NCBI RefSeq assembly: GCF_024679095.1
Contig: NW_026110519.1
Location: 595,770-659,769, forward strand
DNA: 64,000 nucleotides
Direction: 5' to 3'
Source: Eriocheir sinensis
Lineage: Eukaryota > Arthropoda > Malacostraca > Decapoda > Varunidae
Shown here piece by piece: positions 56,914 through 64,000 of this stretch. The notes below the pieces were generated by a model. That model worked only from the letters and a program-made list of their open reading frames with translations. It made no database searches and had not been told where the DNA came from. The position numbers and the translations under genes were made by a program. The first letter of the stretch is position 1. Each line of letters opens with the position of its first letter.

Positions 56914-58206
56914 TTATGCTGTGGAAATAACGACAACCCTCTCCGATTCCAGTTCGGAAAACTTTGAGAAGTCCGCAGAATCTTTGGTGTCGACGACGTT
57001 AGAGATGTGTTGTGTGTACGATTTGCAAATAGTGTCCTGCATGTTGTAAGCAGAGCTGTGCAAGGTCTTAGCGTTGTCCTCTTCGATTATGTCCCTCAAT
57101 CCGCTCAAGGTAGGATTGACTGCAGCGACGACCCGATGTTTGTTTTCGCGTGTCGTGATGTCCAGAGGGTTGCTATAATCCGAACTCAATTTAGAATCGA
57201 TAGTCTTGGCTATCTCGCTGCTTTCAAAAACTTTATTGGATCTGTCGTAATCGTCGTTGTTGTTGTTGTTGTCGTCGTCATCGTCATCATCGTCTTCGCT
57301 AATCGTTAGCTTAGGGTCTGTCGTTATGACAATGAAGTTGGGAATGGCGTCAATGATTTCTGGACCGTTGGTCATACAAACACAGATAAGTCCGTCGTGC
57401 ATCACTTTTACGTCTACGACGCGTGCGAATTCTTTGATGTCGTTCATCTCAGGCTCGCTCAAGCGATCGCTGTCCAAGTCTCGGTAAGCCACGGGTTCAG
57501 AGGCCAGAGTGTCTCTGTAGATATCGTACCTCTTAACGTTGTCTCCAGTGTACTCCTCGACTGCAAAATTGACATGGTCTATCACCAACGAGTCGTTCTG
57601 AAGGGATACTTGAATACCAGTCAGGTAAACTCCAAATTTGTTGACCAGAGGATAAGTGTTGTCGATTATGTTCTTGCTTTCGTTTTCTCCGCTGCTGAGC
57701 AGACAAGCGTACACACCGTCCAATCTGACACACGCACAAGCCTTGCTCGTCTCGTCGCCGCGGTGAACGAAAACCGTTTCGGGTAGGTAGGTACAACTGT
57801 TAACGATCCTCAATAGAATGTTCTGTCTCAGGTTGATCAGAATATTCTCTCGTTCCGATGAAAAAGACTCTAACTGACCGACGATAGACTCTAATTCGAG
57901 GTTGAGTGCTTCTAGGCTGGCTTCTATAACGTTCGCAGAAGGTGATGAGGAGTGCGACGAACCGTTCGTAGAACAATTCGAAGCAATGTCGCGACATTTC
58001 TTACTGGTCGTCTTGATATTTTGAAATGTCTTTTGGCGTTTCTCGATTGCCCCTTTGTGAGTCTCATTGACATTCGAGCACGTGGATTGAACGTGTTGCC
58101 AAAGCAACGACAGTTCGTGGTTGATGTTCGCCACAATTTCCATGGCGGTGACGGCCGATTCTTCGTGGGAGGAGGGATTGACACCCGTGCTAGCATCCTC
58201 CTCCAT
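56914..58206 (-). CDS. Large unrecognised 430-residue protein
   Basis: The longest viral-type ORF in the window. The ATG at 58206 gives MEEDASTGVNPSSHEESAVT. Then come a helical region (residues about 20-150: VANINHELSLLWQHVQSTCS, LNLELESIVGQLESFSSER) and a globular beta-rich region (about 160-300: ETVFVHRGDETSKACACVRL, NKFGVYLTGIQVSLQNDSLV, DVKVMHDGLICVCMTNGPEI). An Asp/Asn tract (EDDDDDDDDNNNNNDD) and a polar tail complete it. The frame is open a little upstream of the ATG into hr family D (QSFEHRSDLPSAHDD), so extra N-terminal residues are possible. It is intact and single copy, making it the best candidate for a conserved family search. No motif recognised. Confidence 0.7.
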   Translation of the reverse strand: MEEDASTGVNPSSHEESAVTAMEIVANINHELSLLWQHVQSTCSNVNETHKGAIEKRQKTFQNIKTTSKKCRDIASNCSTNGSSHSSSPSANVIEASLEALNLELESIVGQLESFSSERENILINLRQNILLRIVNSCTYLPETVFVHRGDETSKACACVRLDGVYACLLSSGENESKNIIDNTYPLVNKFGVYLTGIQVSLQNDSLVIDHVNFAVEEYTGDNVKRYDIYRDTLASEPVAYRDLDSDRLSEPEMNDIKEFARVVDVKVMHDGLICVCMTNGPEIIDAIPNFIVITTDPKLTISEDDDDDDDDNNNNNDDYDRSNKVFESSEIAKTIDSKLSSDYSNPLDITTRENKHRVVAAVNPTLSGLRDIIEEDNAKTLHSSAYNMQDTICKSYTQHISNVVDTKDSADFSKFSELESERVVVISTA

Positions 58207-58615
58207 GTCGTCGTGAGCGGAAGGCAGGTCCGATCGATGTTCAAAACTTTGGAGACTTTGTTCTACACGTCGACAGATTCCGTCATGAGATTTGTTCTAC
58301 AGAGTCTGAGACTTTGTTCCACTGATGTCTGTCATTCGATTGTCTAACTTAGTATGACGGAGAGTGAATGTGAGACTTTGTTCTACATGTTTACAGATTC
58401 CTAAACCGTGTGAATGTGCCGTCATGTGGCATATTAAGCCTTCGGCGAACGTCTGACTCTGTATGACGGAGTGAATGTGAGACTTTGTTCAACATGTCAA
58501 CAGATTGTGGCATCTTAGGCCTTCGGCTGGTTGCGAACGTCTGACCGACGGAGTGAATGTGAGACTACGTGCTGCACAGCGACAGATTCTCACACACATC
58601 CATGACCGAGTTGAC
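58207..58615. repeat. hr family D array
   Basis: Inverted and direct units: GAGACTTTGTTCTACACGTC + GACAGATTCCG, and GTGAATGTGAGACTTTGTTC (58361, 58464, 58553) with CTTCGGCTGGTTGCGAACG spacers. Three or four copies about 95 bp apart. Confidence 0.88.
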
Positions 58616-58787
58616 AAATGAAGTCAAATTGTACTGGTGAAAAATAAACAATAAACACGGACTTAACATTTTATTTTACTCTTACTGTCCGATACATTCC
58701 CATTCAGTCTTTCATACGGAGACATTTCTTCATTTGCTTGATGATTGATTTTTTCATGCATGTCGAAGGTTTTGATCTGGCCTTGAA
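58616..58787 (-). pseudogene. Inverted tail of the basic-protein gene
   Basis: 58676-58787 is the reverse complement of about 40040-40160: codons for ARSKPSTCMKKSIIKQMKKC to the stop and 3' flank. It is fused on the right to an hr family A word and on the left to TTTATTTTACTCTTACTGTCCG. Confidence 0.75.
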
Positions 58788-58959
58788 TGGTGCTGCAGAT
58801 GCATTGCAGATGTTGTTAGTTGTGTGAATGCAATACTTTGTGTCAGCGGTAGACGGATTCCAAGTGTGTGTGTGTAAGTTAACTCAAATGTTGCAAATGT
58901 GAGACTTTGCGTCAGCGACAGACGGATTCTTTAACTCTTTCCTATGTGTGTGTGTTTTA
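58788..58959. repeat. hr family A variant (inverted)
   Basis: TTGTGTCAGCGGTAGACGG and GACTTTGCGTCAGCGACAGACGG words, the inverse of those at 26460-26580. Confidence 0.8.
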
Positions 58960-59432
58960 AGCGTGTTTTTTTTTAGATTCTCTAGCGATGTGTTCATCTG
59001 TGCAATCTTAAAATCATTAATCTTTATAGTTTTTTCACATATACTTAATTTATTTGTCTTTTCACTTAATTCGGTGCCAAGGCTTGTTACTTGTGTTTCT
59101 AATTCAGTTACTTTGTTACCTTCAGTGAATAATGTGGTTTTTAAGAGTTCGTGGCTCTTTTTGTACTCGGCTTCACAGGAAACGTACTTTTGATAATTTA
59201 TCAAATTTTCATCGTTCAATGTTTTAATCTCGACGTCTTTGTTAATAATGCTTTCCTGATATGTTTGGATCTCGACGTCTTTGTTATTAATACTTTCCTC
59301 CAATTCTGTTATTTTTTGGGTTGCATTTTCTTTATCTACGGTCAGATCGGTAATTTGTTGGTTCATCTGTGCAATTCGTTGATTTATAGACGTTTCATTA
59401 ATTGTCACGTTTTCAAGAATTTGCTTGTTCAA
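58960..59432 (-). CDS. CC2: coiled-coil protein
   Basis: The ATG at 59432 opens MNKQILENVTINETSINQRI and a long coiled coil: QMNQQITDLTVDKENATQK, two related ..NNKDVEIQTYQES / INKDVEIKTLNDEN repeats, then ELETQVTSLGTELSEKTNK and IAQMNTSLENLKKN. After about 58960 the frame is hr-derived (THTHRKELKNPS), so the natural C-terminus is missing. CC1 and CC2 share the Lys/Glu/Asn-rich coiled-coil style but not sequence. Likely structural or scaffolding. A broken copy is at 37380-37795. The frame is open upstream of the ATG (QEMLSVKELEITQ), so the start is uncertain. Confidence 0.6.
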
Positions 59433-59469
59433 CTGGGTTATTTCGAGTTCTTTGACACTGAGCGTTTCC

Positions 59470-59613
59470 TGATTCGGGCATTGTGCATCTAGACCAACAA
59501 TGCAACTCTCTAGTTGCTCTTAATGCTTGTAAGATTTTGTACACTCCGCTGTTAGGTAGGCAAGAGTTCACAATCCGTCTAACGCCGACGCAAAGTCACA
59601 TATTAACACAAGT
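59470..59613. repeat. hr family C unit
   Basis: TAGACCAACAATGCAACTC, TTAGGTAGGCAAGAGTTCAC and ACGCAAAGTCACATATTAACAC, then coding sequence begins immediately (AAGTCCTGCCGTTAAC). Confidence 0.85.
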
Positions 59614-60383
59614 CCTGCCGTTAACAATACAATTGCCGCTGCCACCAACACTGTTGTTTCCGATGATCAAGCCTTTCAGACGTTATCAGACGAATCCGTT
59701 CAGATTTTATCAAACGTATCAAACGAATCCGTTCAGAATTTATCAAACGAAACCATTCAGAGTTTATCAGACGAAGAATGGTTCAGTAAGATTGAAAACA
59801 TAGATCAGGAAAACATCGGTTTGTGAACGAAACACTGGTTAAGTTCTCGGAACAAGTGCTTGGCGATGAAGACTCTTTGAGAGCTAAGATCACCGACATA
59901 CTAAAAGTTAACATACGCAACACCGTATTGAATCATCTGAGAAACAACGTCTCGGATGTCAACGACGATACTATATTTGATTTGACCGCCCATGTTAAAC
60001 AATTAATCGACGAACATCAACTGCTCAGTAGAAGTAGTATAAACACATTTGTTATCGACGAATCCAATTCGAAGAACAAAGTACTTCACAAACAAAACAG
60101 GTTCTGCATATTGAATTTTTATTTCGACGACGATACGCTAACGTCCTATACCGACACGACAATACCTCAACAACACGGAGCGTTTCAGATTAAATTAATC
60201 GATACTCCTTTTTCGGAAAGCGACATAGTGCCTTCTGTGTTTTTGTACGCTTGGATAGACAAAGATTCTGTTGTTGCCAACAACGATGTGATCAATTTTA
60301 AAATTCGGTTCAAAAACACAGAAAACTTTAAAGTCTACATCTCTTTGTTTTCGGCACGTAACGATAAAAAAACCCTCCAATAA
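59614..60383 (+). pseudogene. Unrecognised ~255-codon gene with one frame change
   Basis: 59614-59826 in one frame reads NNTIAAATNTVVSDDQAFQT with repeated LSDESVQ / LSNESVQ / LSNETIQ / LSDEEW units. Near 59800-59825 the coding moves to the next frame (RFVNETLVKFSEQVLGDEDS) and runs to the TAA at 60383 through NNVSDVNDDTIFDLTAHVKQ, TFVIDESNSKNKVLHKQNR and KVYISLFSARNDKKTL. A single-base indel explains it. The 5' end is lost in the hr. A 200 bp internal piece is at 5287-5486. The second half looks like a compact beta-rich domain. Function unknown. Confidence 0.55.
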
Positions 60384-60536
60384 AAAAAATCTCAATTGTC
60401 CTTTTTGTTTTAATCAGTCACACAAGGATACTATCGGTTATAAATTAAAATGATAATATGATTCTTAGGATAAAGAACACTATAGAACTAAATTATGTTT
60501 GGCTTAATCCTGTTTTTTACTTTAATCGTTGTCGAG
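60384..60536. pseudogene. Inverted partial copy of the 61150 gene start
   Basis: 60384-60536 is the reverse complement of about 61300-61460. The plus frame from 60461 (MILRIKNTIELNYVWLNPV) is the N-terminus of the minus-strand gene at 61150-61374, cut after RCR and fused to hr family F. It forms a long inverted repeat with an ~760 bp spacer. Confidence 0.8.
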
Positions 60537-60782
60537 ACTTTGTCGAATAACGCTACCGATTCTGAACTCAAAATCAGACGACCTGTACGACAAGGTCTCA
60601 CATTCACCCCAACAGATTCTGACCAACAGATTCTGAACTCAATGTTTGAAGGGGTTACTATTGTAAACTCAATTATTATTTTTCATCTGAACTCAAAATC
60701 AGACGACCTGTACGACAAGGTCTCACATTCAGCCCAACAGATTCTGACCAACAGATTCTGAACTCAATGTTTGAAGTGAATG
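60537..60782. repeat. hr family F, two direct units
   Basis: GAACTCAAAATCAGACGACC + TGTACGACAAGGTCTCACATTC + CCCAACAGATTCTGACCAAC + AGATTCTGAACTCAATG occurs at about 60559-60650 and 60690-60770. Confidence 0.88.
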
Positions 60783-61149
60783 CTAGTCTTTTGTCTTAAT
60801 AATTAACTAATATTGACATATTGCATTACAGTTATGTGAATGCGAGACTTTGTGTCAGCTGTAGACGGATTCTGAATACTATTGTGTGAACTTCAGGGTT
60901 AATAAAATGTTTATATCCTACATCATATTTATTATTTTCAACAACCTACATCACTCTTGAAATCGGTGCAGCGAGTTATTCGTGCACCGAGACGCGAAAT
61001 CACGGACCCCACTCGTGCAGGTCAAAGATTGGTGTTTTTGGTGCTACCTGTAATGTGATTAATAAATCTATAGTGTTATTTTTTTTTTTTTTTTTTTGAG
61101 TGTGAATAAAAGGTTCGTTAGAAGTACATGTTTTATTTTAGACACTGAC
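60783..61149. other. Mixed non-coding
   Basis: 60830-60905: inverted hr family A unit and the reverse of the 13240 end (AATAAAATGTTTATATCC). 60905-60965: reverse complement of the tail of the 12484 gene (ACAACCTACATCACTCTTGA). 60990-61100: copy of the 27451 word with a T18 run. No gene. Confidence 0.6.
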
Positions 61150-61374
61150 TCAAAGTTTCAATTCGGCCAACACGGCTTGTAGGTGTGCACCGTAGCCTTC
61201 GATGTCGTCGTACAAGAACCTGGCGAACACGGACGAGAACGGAATGGCAGCAGTGAAGATATTTTCGTACATAGTTTCTTTGATGGAGTTAAGAGTACGA
61301 CAACGATTAAAGTAAAAAACAGGATTAAACCAAACATAATTTAGTTCTATAGTGTTCTTTATCTTAAGAATCAT
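61150..61374 (-). CDS. Unrecognised 74-residue protein
   Basis: The ATG at 61374 opens MILKIKNTIELNYVWFNPVF, then YFNRCRTLNSIKETMYENIF, AAIPFSSVFARFLYDDIEGY and AVLAELKL, with TGA at 61150. Mixed helical, aromatic, no membrane segment. The inverted copy at 60461-60536 keeps only the first 25 codons, so this is the complete one. The 5' side has an AT-rich region with TATCGGTTATAAATT, which could contain a promoter. Function unknown. Confidence 0.55.
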   Translation of the reverse strand: MILKIKNTIELNYVWFNPVFYFNRCRTLNSIKETMYENIFTAAIPFSSVFARFLYDDIEGYGAHLQAVLAELKL

Positions 61375-61528
61375 ATTATCATTTTAATTTATAACCGATA
61401 GTATCCTTGTGTGACTGATTAAAACAAAAAGGACAATAGAGATTTTTTTATTGGAGGTTTTAAACAAATAAAATAAAAAGAATTAAATAGGAGTGACTTT
61501 GTTTTACTTAGGAATGAATTTGTATTAA

Positions 61529-61954
61529 TGGTTGACGATTTACATTGCAAAGGTAAACAATAAATACATTGAACACTCTACGGGTGTGCGTGCGTGGACA
61601 CCGAAGCCTAATCGAGTTAGGATGGATACCCCGAAAAAAGACACGGTACAAAGTAAAGTAGATGTCCCGAAAAAAGACCCTTTACAAAGTACAATCAAAC
61701 CTCGAATGAAAAAGAGCGCTCCAGCAGTCAAGCGAGTAGCAAGTGGGAAGAGCCGGAAAGCGGGATCTCCGTTCTTACCAACCAGTTTAATCAAGACGTT
61801 GAATATACAAAGTCTCTAAAATCGTTCACCTCTAGAGAGGACGCAACAAAAGCCTAGCATATTGCTATCTTCTCCTCTCTCTAAAATAACAAACTCAGGT
61901 CAAACAGCTACATCCTCTCAACCAGAAAAAGCTCGAGCGTCTTTAAAATGGTGA
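61529..61954 (+). pseudogene. Basic, Pro/Lys/Ser-rich protein with in-frame TAA
   Basis: The frame is open from 61529. The ATG at 61622 gives MDTPKKDTVQSKVDVPKKDP, with the PKKD-x2-QS unit repeated, and continues MKKSAPAVKRVASGKSRKAG. A TAA at 61817-61819 interrupts it, but the same frame goes on with similar composition (NRSPLERTQQKPSILLSSPL, KARASLKW) to a TGA at 61952-61954. Basic, disordered and small, a second candidate DNA-binding or virion protein. Upstream codons (YIAKVNNKYIEHSTGVRAW) look coding too, so the start may be non-ATG or spliced. Its end overlaps the next ATG by ATGGTGA. Confidence 0.5.
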
Positions 61955-62085
61955 ATTCAAAGACGTCATGTATCAGCGTCGACAACAACCGATTCTTTCT
62001 GATCGACGGGAATTTCCTCTTGGGTGGAAGATTAGAAAATGTCAATCTGAAATCAGACCAAGTTTTTGAGACTCCTCAGCGTTGA
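61948..62085 (+). pseudogene. N-terminal fragment of an unrecognised gene
   Basis: The ATG at 61948 opens MVNSKTSCISVDNNRFFLID and GNFLLGGRLENVNLKSDQVF, then joins gene T antisense sequence (from about 62061), giving an artificial stop at 62085. The 7 bp overlap with the preceding gene's end (ATGGTGA) is a typical viral gene junction and supports this start. Confidence 0.45.
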
Positions 62086-62215
62086 TTTGTAAAAGAAAAC
62101 GTTGCTAGAAAAAGAGAAATAAATATTCTGAACCGCGTCTACGGCCTCGTTGAAATATAGTTATGTCATCGTTTTTTTATCAGAGTTATCATCGCCGATC
62201 GATGCCTTCCATTTG
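62061..62215 (-). pseudogene. Gene T fragment
   Basis: Copy of 8730-8880 in the same orientation, with seven T at the homopolymer (functional frame) but several substitutions. Ends at CCTTCCAT (62213). Confidence 0.75.
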
Positions 62216-62603
62216 GGGTGAGTAACAAACGATGTGCTAAAATACACAGTGCTAAAATACAGAGTCAAAATACACAGTGCAAATACACAGTGCAAATACA
62301 CACAGTGCAAATACACACAGTGGAATCGCTGTCGTACTCTTCGCTGCAACCAAGTGAGAAGATAAGATTCATTTGGGTTAAGTACATGAATCTCGGGTTA
62401 TGTACATATAGTAGAATTTCAGTTGACTGTTGAAACAAAGTCACACATTTACTTAGAGTTAAGATGTAGTAGATGTGGAGATGTAGTAGACTGTGAGGTG
62501 TAAGAAGACGATGTCGTGACATGTCGACAACTAACAAGACGAATTGCTAGAGTTCAGATGTTATGGGTGTAACAAGACGAATTGCACATCAGAGTACCTA
62601 ACT
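62216..62603. repeat. Short tandem AAATACACAGTGC repeats and hr family E copy
   Basis: 62231-62325: five to six units of about 13-15 bp (TAAAATACACAGTGC, CAAATACACACAGTG). 62345-62600: direct copy of 11680-11935. No gene. Confidence 0.85.
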
Positions 62604-63598
62604 GCCGATTCTACAAAGAAGCACATGGATGAATTACAAAATCAACAAACTAAACACGAAGAAGAAAAATCTGAATTAAGGAAAGAAATTGAAAAGTCAT
62701 CTGCCAAAGTACAACAAATAATGACGATATACAAAGATGTAGATAAGAAATTCTTAGAAGTTAATGCAAATATACGAAAGATAATCCAAGAGAAAGACCG
62801 ACTGAACGCAGAATTATCTGAAAATAAATACAAGATCGATCTTATGCAAAATGAATACGAACAACTCCAACAACGTAATAACGAATTAGATACAGAGAAT
62901 GATCAATTCAAACAAGAGTTGACTCAAAATAAAACTCTACTCCTACAAGAGACACAAACGATGAATTACAAAATCAACAAACTAAACACGAAGAAGAAAA
63001 ATCTGAATTAAGGAAAGAAATTGAAAAGTCATCTGCCAAAGTACAACAAATAATGACGATATACAAAGATGTAGATAAGAAATTCTTAGAAGTTAATGCA
63101 AATATACGAAAGATAATCCAAGAGAAAGACCGACTGAACGCAGAATTATCTGAAAATAAAAACAAGATCGATCTTATGCAAAATGAATACGAACAACTCC
63201 AACAACGTAATAACGAATTAGATACAGAGAATGATCAATTCAAACAAGAGTTGACTCAAAATAAAACTCTACTCCTACAAGAGACACAAACGATGAATTA
63301 CAAAATCAACAAACTAAACACGAAGAAGAAAAATCTGAATTAAGGAAAGAAATTGAAAAGTCATCTGCCAAAGTACAACAAATAATGACGATATACAAAG
63401 ATGTAGATAAGAAATTTAGAAGTTAATGCAAATATACGAAAGATAATCCAAGAGAAAGACCGACTGAACGCAGAATTATCTGAAAATAAATACAAGATCG
63501 ATCTTATGCAAAATGAATACGAACAACTCCAACAACGTAATAACGAATTAGATACAGAGAATGATCAATTCAAACAAGAGTTGACTCAAAATAAAACG
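62604..63598 (+). repeat. Three tandem 332 bp CC1 units
   Basis: GATGAATTACAAAATCAAC occurs at 62628, 62960 and 63292 (period 332 bp). Each unit encodes LQNQQTKHEEEKSELRKEIE through QELTQNKTLLLQETQT and then leaves the CC1 frame, because 332 is not a multiple of three (reads MNYKINKLNTKKKNLN and stops). The third unit has a small deletion (GAAATTTAGAAG at 63411). Inverted relative to 10730-11435, which has two units. Confidence 0.9.
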
Positions 63599-63626
63599 AT
63601 GTCCGACTAAACGAATCGTAACGCGC

Positions 63627-63857
63627 ATGGGCAACATGAAGATCCCGTGCAACGCTTTTGAACTCCTCTCAGAATTCCACAAACTCGAAATACTGGGACC
63701 GAACGGGATTGGCAATCAATCGCTGTTGAACGAAGCGACTTTCGGCCCAGGACTTAACAGAGTAGACAACGGTAGGTTCGTGGGTTACGTGCACGTTTAT
63801 GTTACCCTCCGACGTCTTTCTCCGGTACGAAGCTTGGTCGTAAACCGGATGGATTAA
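63627..63857 (+). CDS. Second copy of the 76-residue small protein
   Basis: Same protein as 10470-10700 with a few substitutions (FGPGLNRVDNGRFVGYVHV, VVNRMD) and no break. Follows the CC1 array as in the inverted copy. The start ATG at 63627 is preceded by TAACGCGC. Confidence 0.55.
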   Translation: MGNMKIPCNAFELLSEFHKLEILGPNGIGNQSLLNEATFGPGLNRVDNGRFVGYVHVYVTLRRLSPVRSLVVNRMD

Positions 63858-64000
63858 GCGACTCTGTTTTTTTACCGGGTATTTTCGAGATTTTAAGCAA
63901 TTTTATTTGATCTTCTGCTGCCGCGTCACTCAAACGGTTGTAAGCGTTAGCAGCAGCGAAGTAGGCAAACTGCGTCCATCCTGGAGTGTCCGTGCACAGA
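63858..64000 (-). pseudogene. Inverted copy of the 10052 membrane-protein gene, C-terminal part, running off the window
   Basis: Reverse complement of 10327-10480. In the minus frame it encodes LCTDTPGWTQFAYFAAANAY and NRLSDAAAEDQIKLLKI. The left end of the inverted repeat lies beyond the window, so the gene may be complete there. Confidence 0.85.

Noticed and set aside
57007..58347. Several plus-strand ORFs over the 430-codon gene
   Set aside because: Low-complexity or antisense to the long, compositionally balanced minus ORF.
4257..62600. CRISPR-like array
   Set aside because: The hr units vary in repeat and spacer, have no constant direct repeat with unique spacers, and lie in eukaryotic sequence. 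No cas gene.
4257..64000. tRNA or rRNA genes
   Set aside because: I saw no cloverleaf-type A/B boxes or rRNA-like stretches while reading, but did not run a covariance-model search.
4257..64000. Telomeric (TTAGG)n sites, a known integration target of some endogenous nimaviruses
   Set aside because: No TTAGG or CCTAA array was found inside the window, so the integration site cannot be assigned.

Overview
The window looks like a piece of a eukaryotic, most likely decapod crustacean, chromosome. It holds a scrambled, partly decayed endogenous large DNA virus, or virus-like element, interrupted by two host retrotransposons. The host call rests on a CR1-like LINE ending in (TTCTTATG)n at 1-4256, a 5'-truncated jockey-like LINE with a poly(A) tail at 33041-33981, and abundant microsatellites. 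The viral call rests on dense small ORFs on both strands, overlapping and convergent gene pairs, small membrane proteins, small very basic proteins, IAP-type BIR exons, and dozens of homologous-region-like (hr) repeats. An endogenous nimavirus, the lineage of white spot syndrome virus, is my best guess. From memory, intron-containing IAP genes are described in endogenous nimaviruses. I could not recognise a diagnostic core gene, so the family assignment is an inference.

Layout. 1-4256: pyrimidine-rich repeat and LINE. 4257-19200: mosaic of single-copy genes and fragments: broken IAP-like gene, serine-rich gene, 240-codon Cys-tailed ORF, 400-codon chimeric ORF. 19224-28773: a ~9.6 kb block whose second copy lies in the same orientation at 40800-50905. 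28801-30268 repeats 12105-13555. 30483-40780: more mosaic, the second LINE, an overlapping gene pair (35158-36371) and a basic-protein locus (39534-40779). 50910-62600: more mosaic with the largest ORF (56914-58206, minus). 62604-64000: an inverted, longer copy of 10327-11393.

Recurrent modules. (i) A glutamine/glutamate-rich coiled-coil gene (called CC1 here) is present as one full-length ORF and about twelve partial units. (ii) hr repeats share the dyad GAC-AAA-GTC within GACAAAGTCTCRCATTCAC, preceded by CAGAAT-containing flanks. They fall into families A to I by flanking sequence and sit at most gene-fragment junctions. (iii) The same coding fragments recur in different combinations, with breakpoints in short shared words. 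Family B of the hr repeats is itself a piece of coding sequence (gene 'V'), which points to repeat-mediated shuffling.

Most viral genes here could not be assigned a function. The names V, T, Z, P, Q, S, U, W, Y, CC1 and CC2 are local labels for recurring fragments. Several genes are intact in one copy of the 10 kb duplication and broken in the other, so the locus reads as a decaying, repeatedly rearranged array rather than an active genome. Misassembly of a repetitive locus cannot be excluded from sequence alone.
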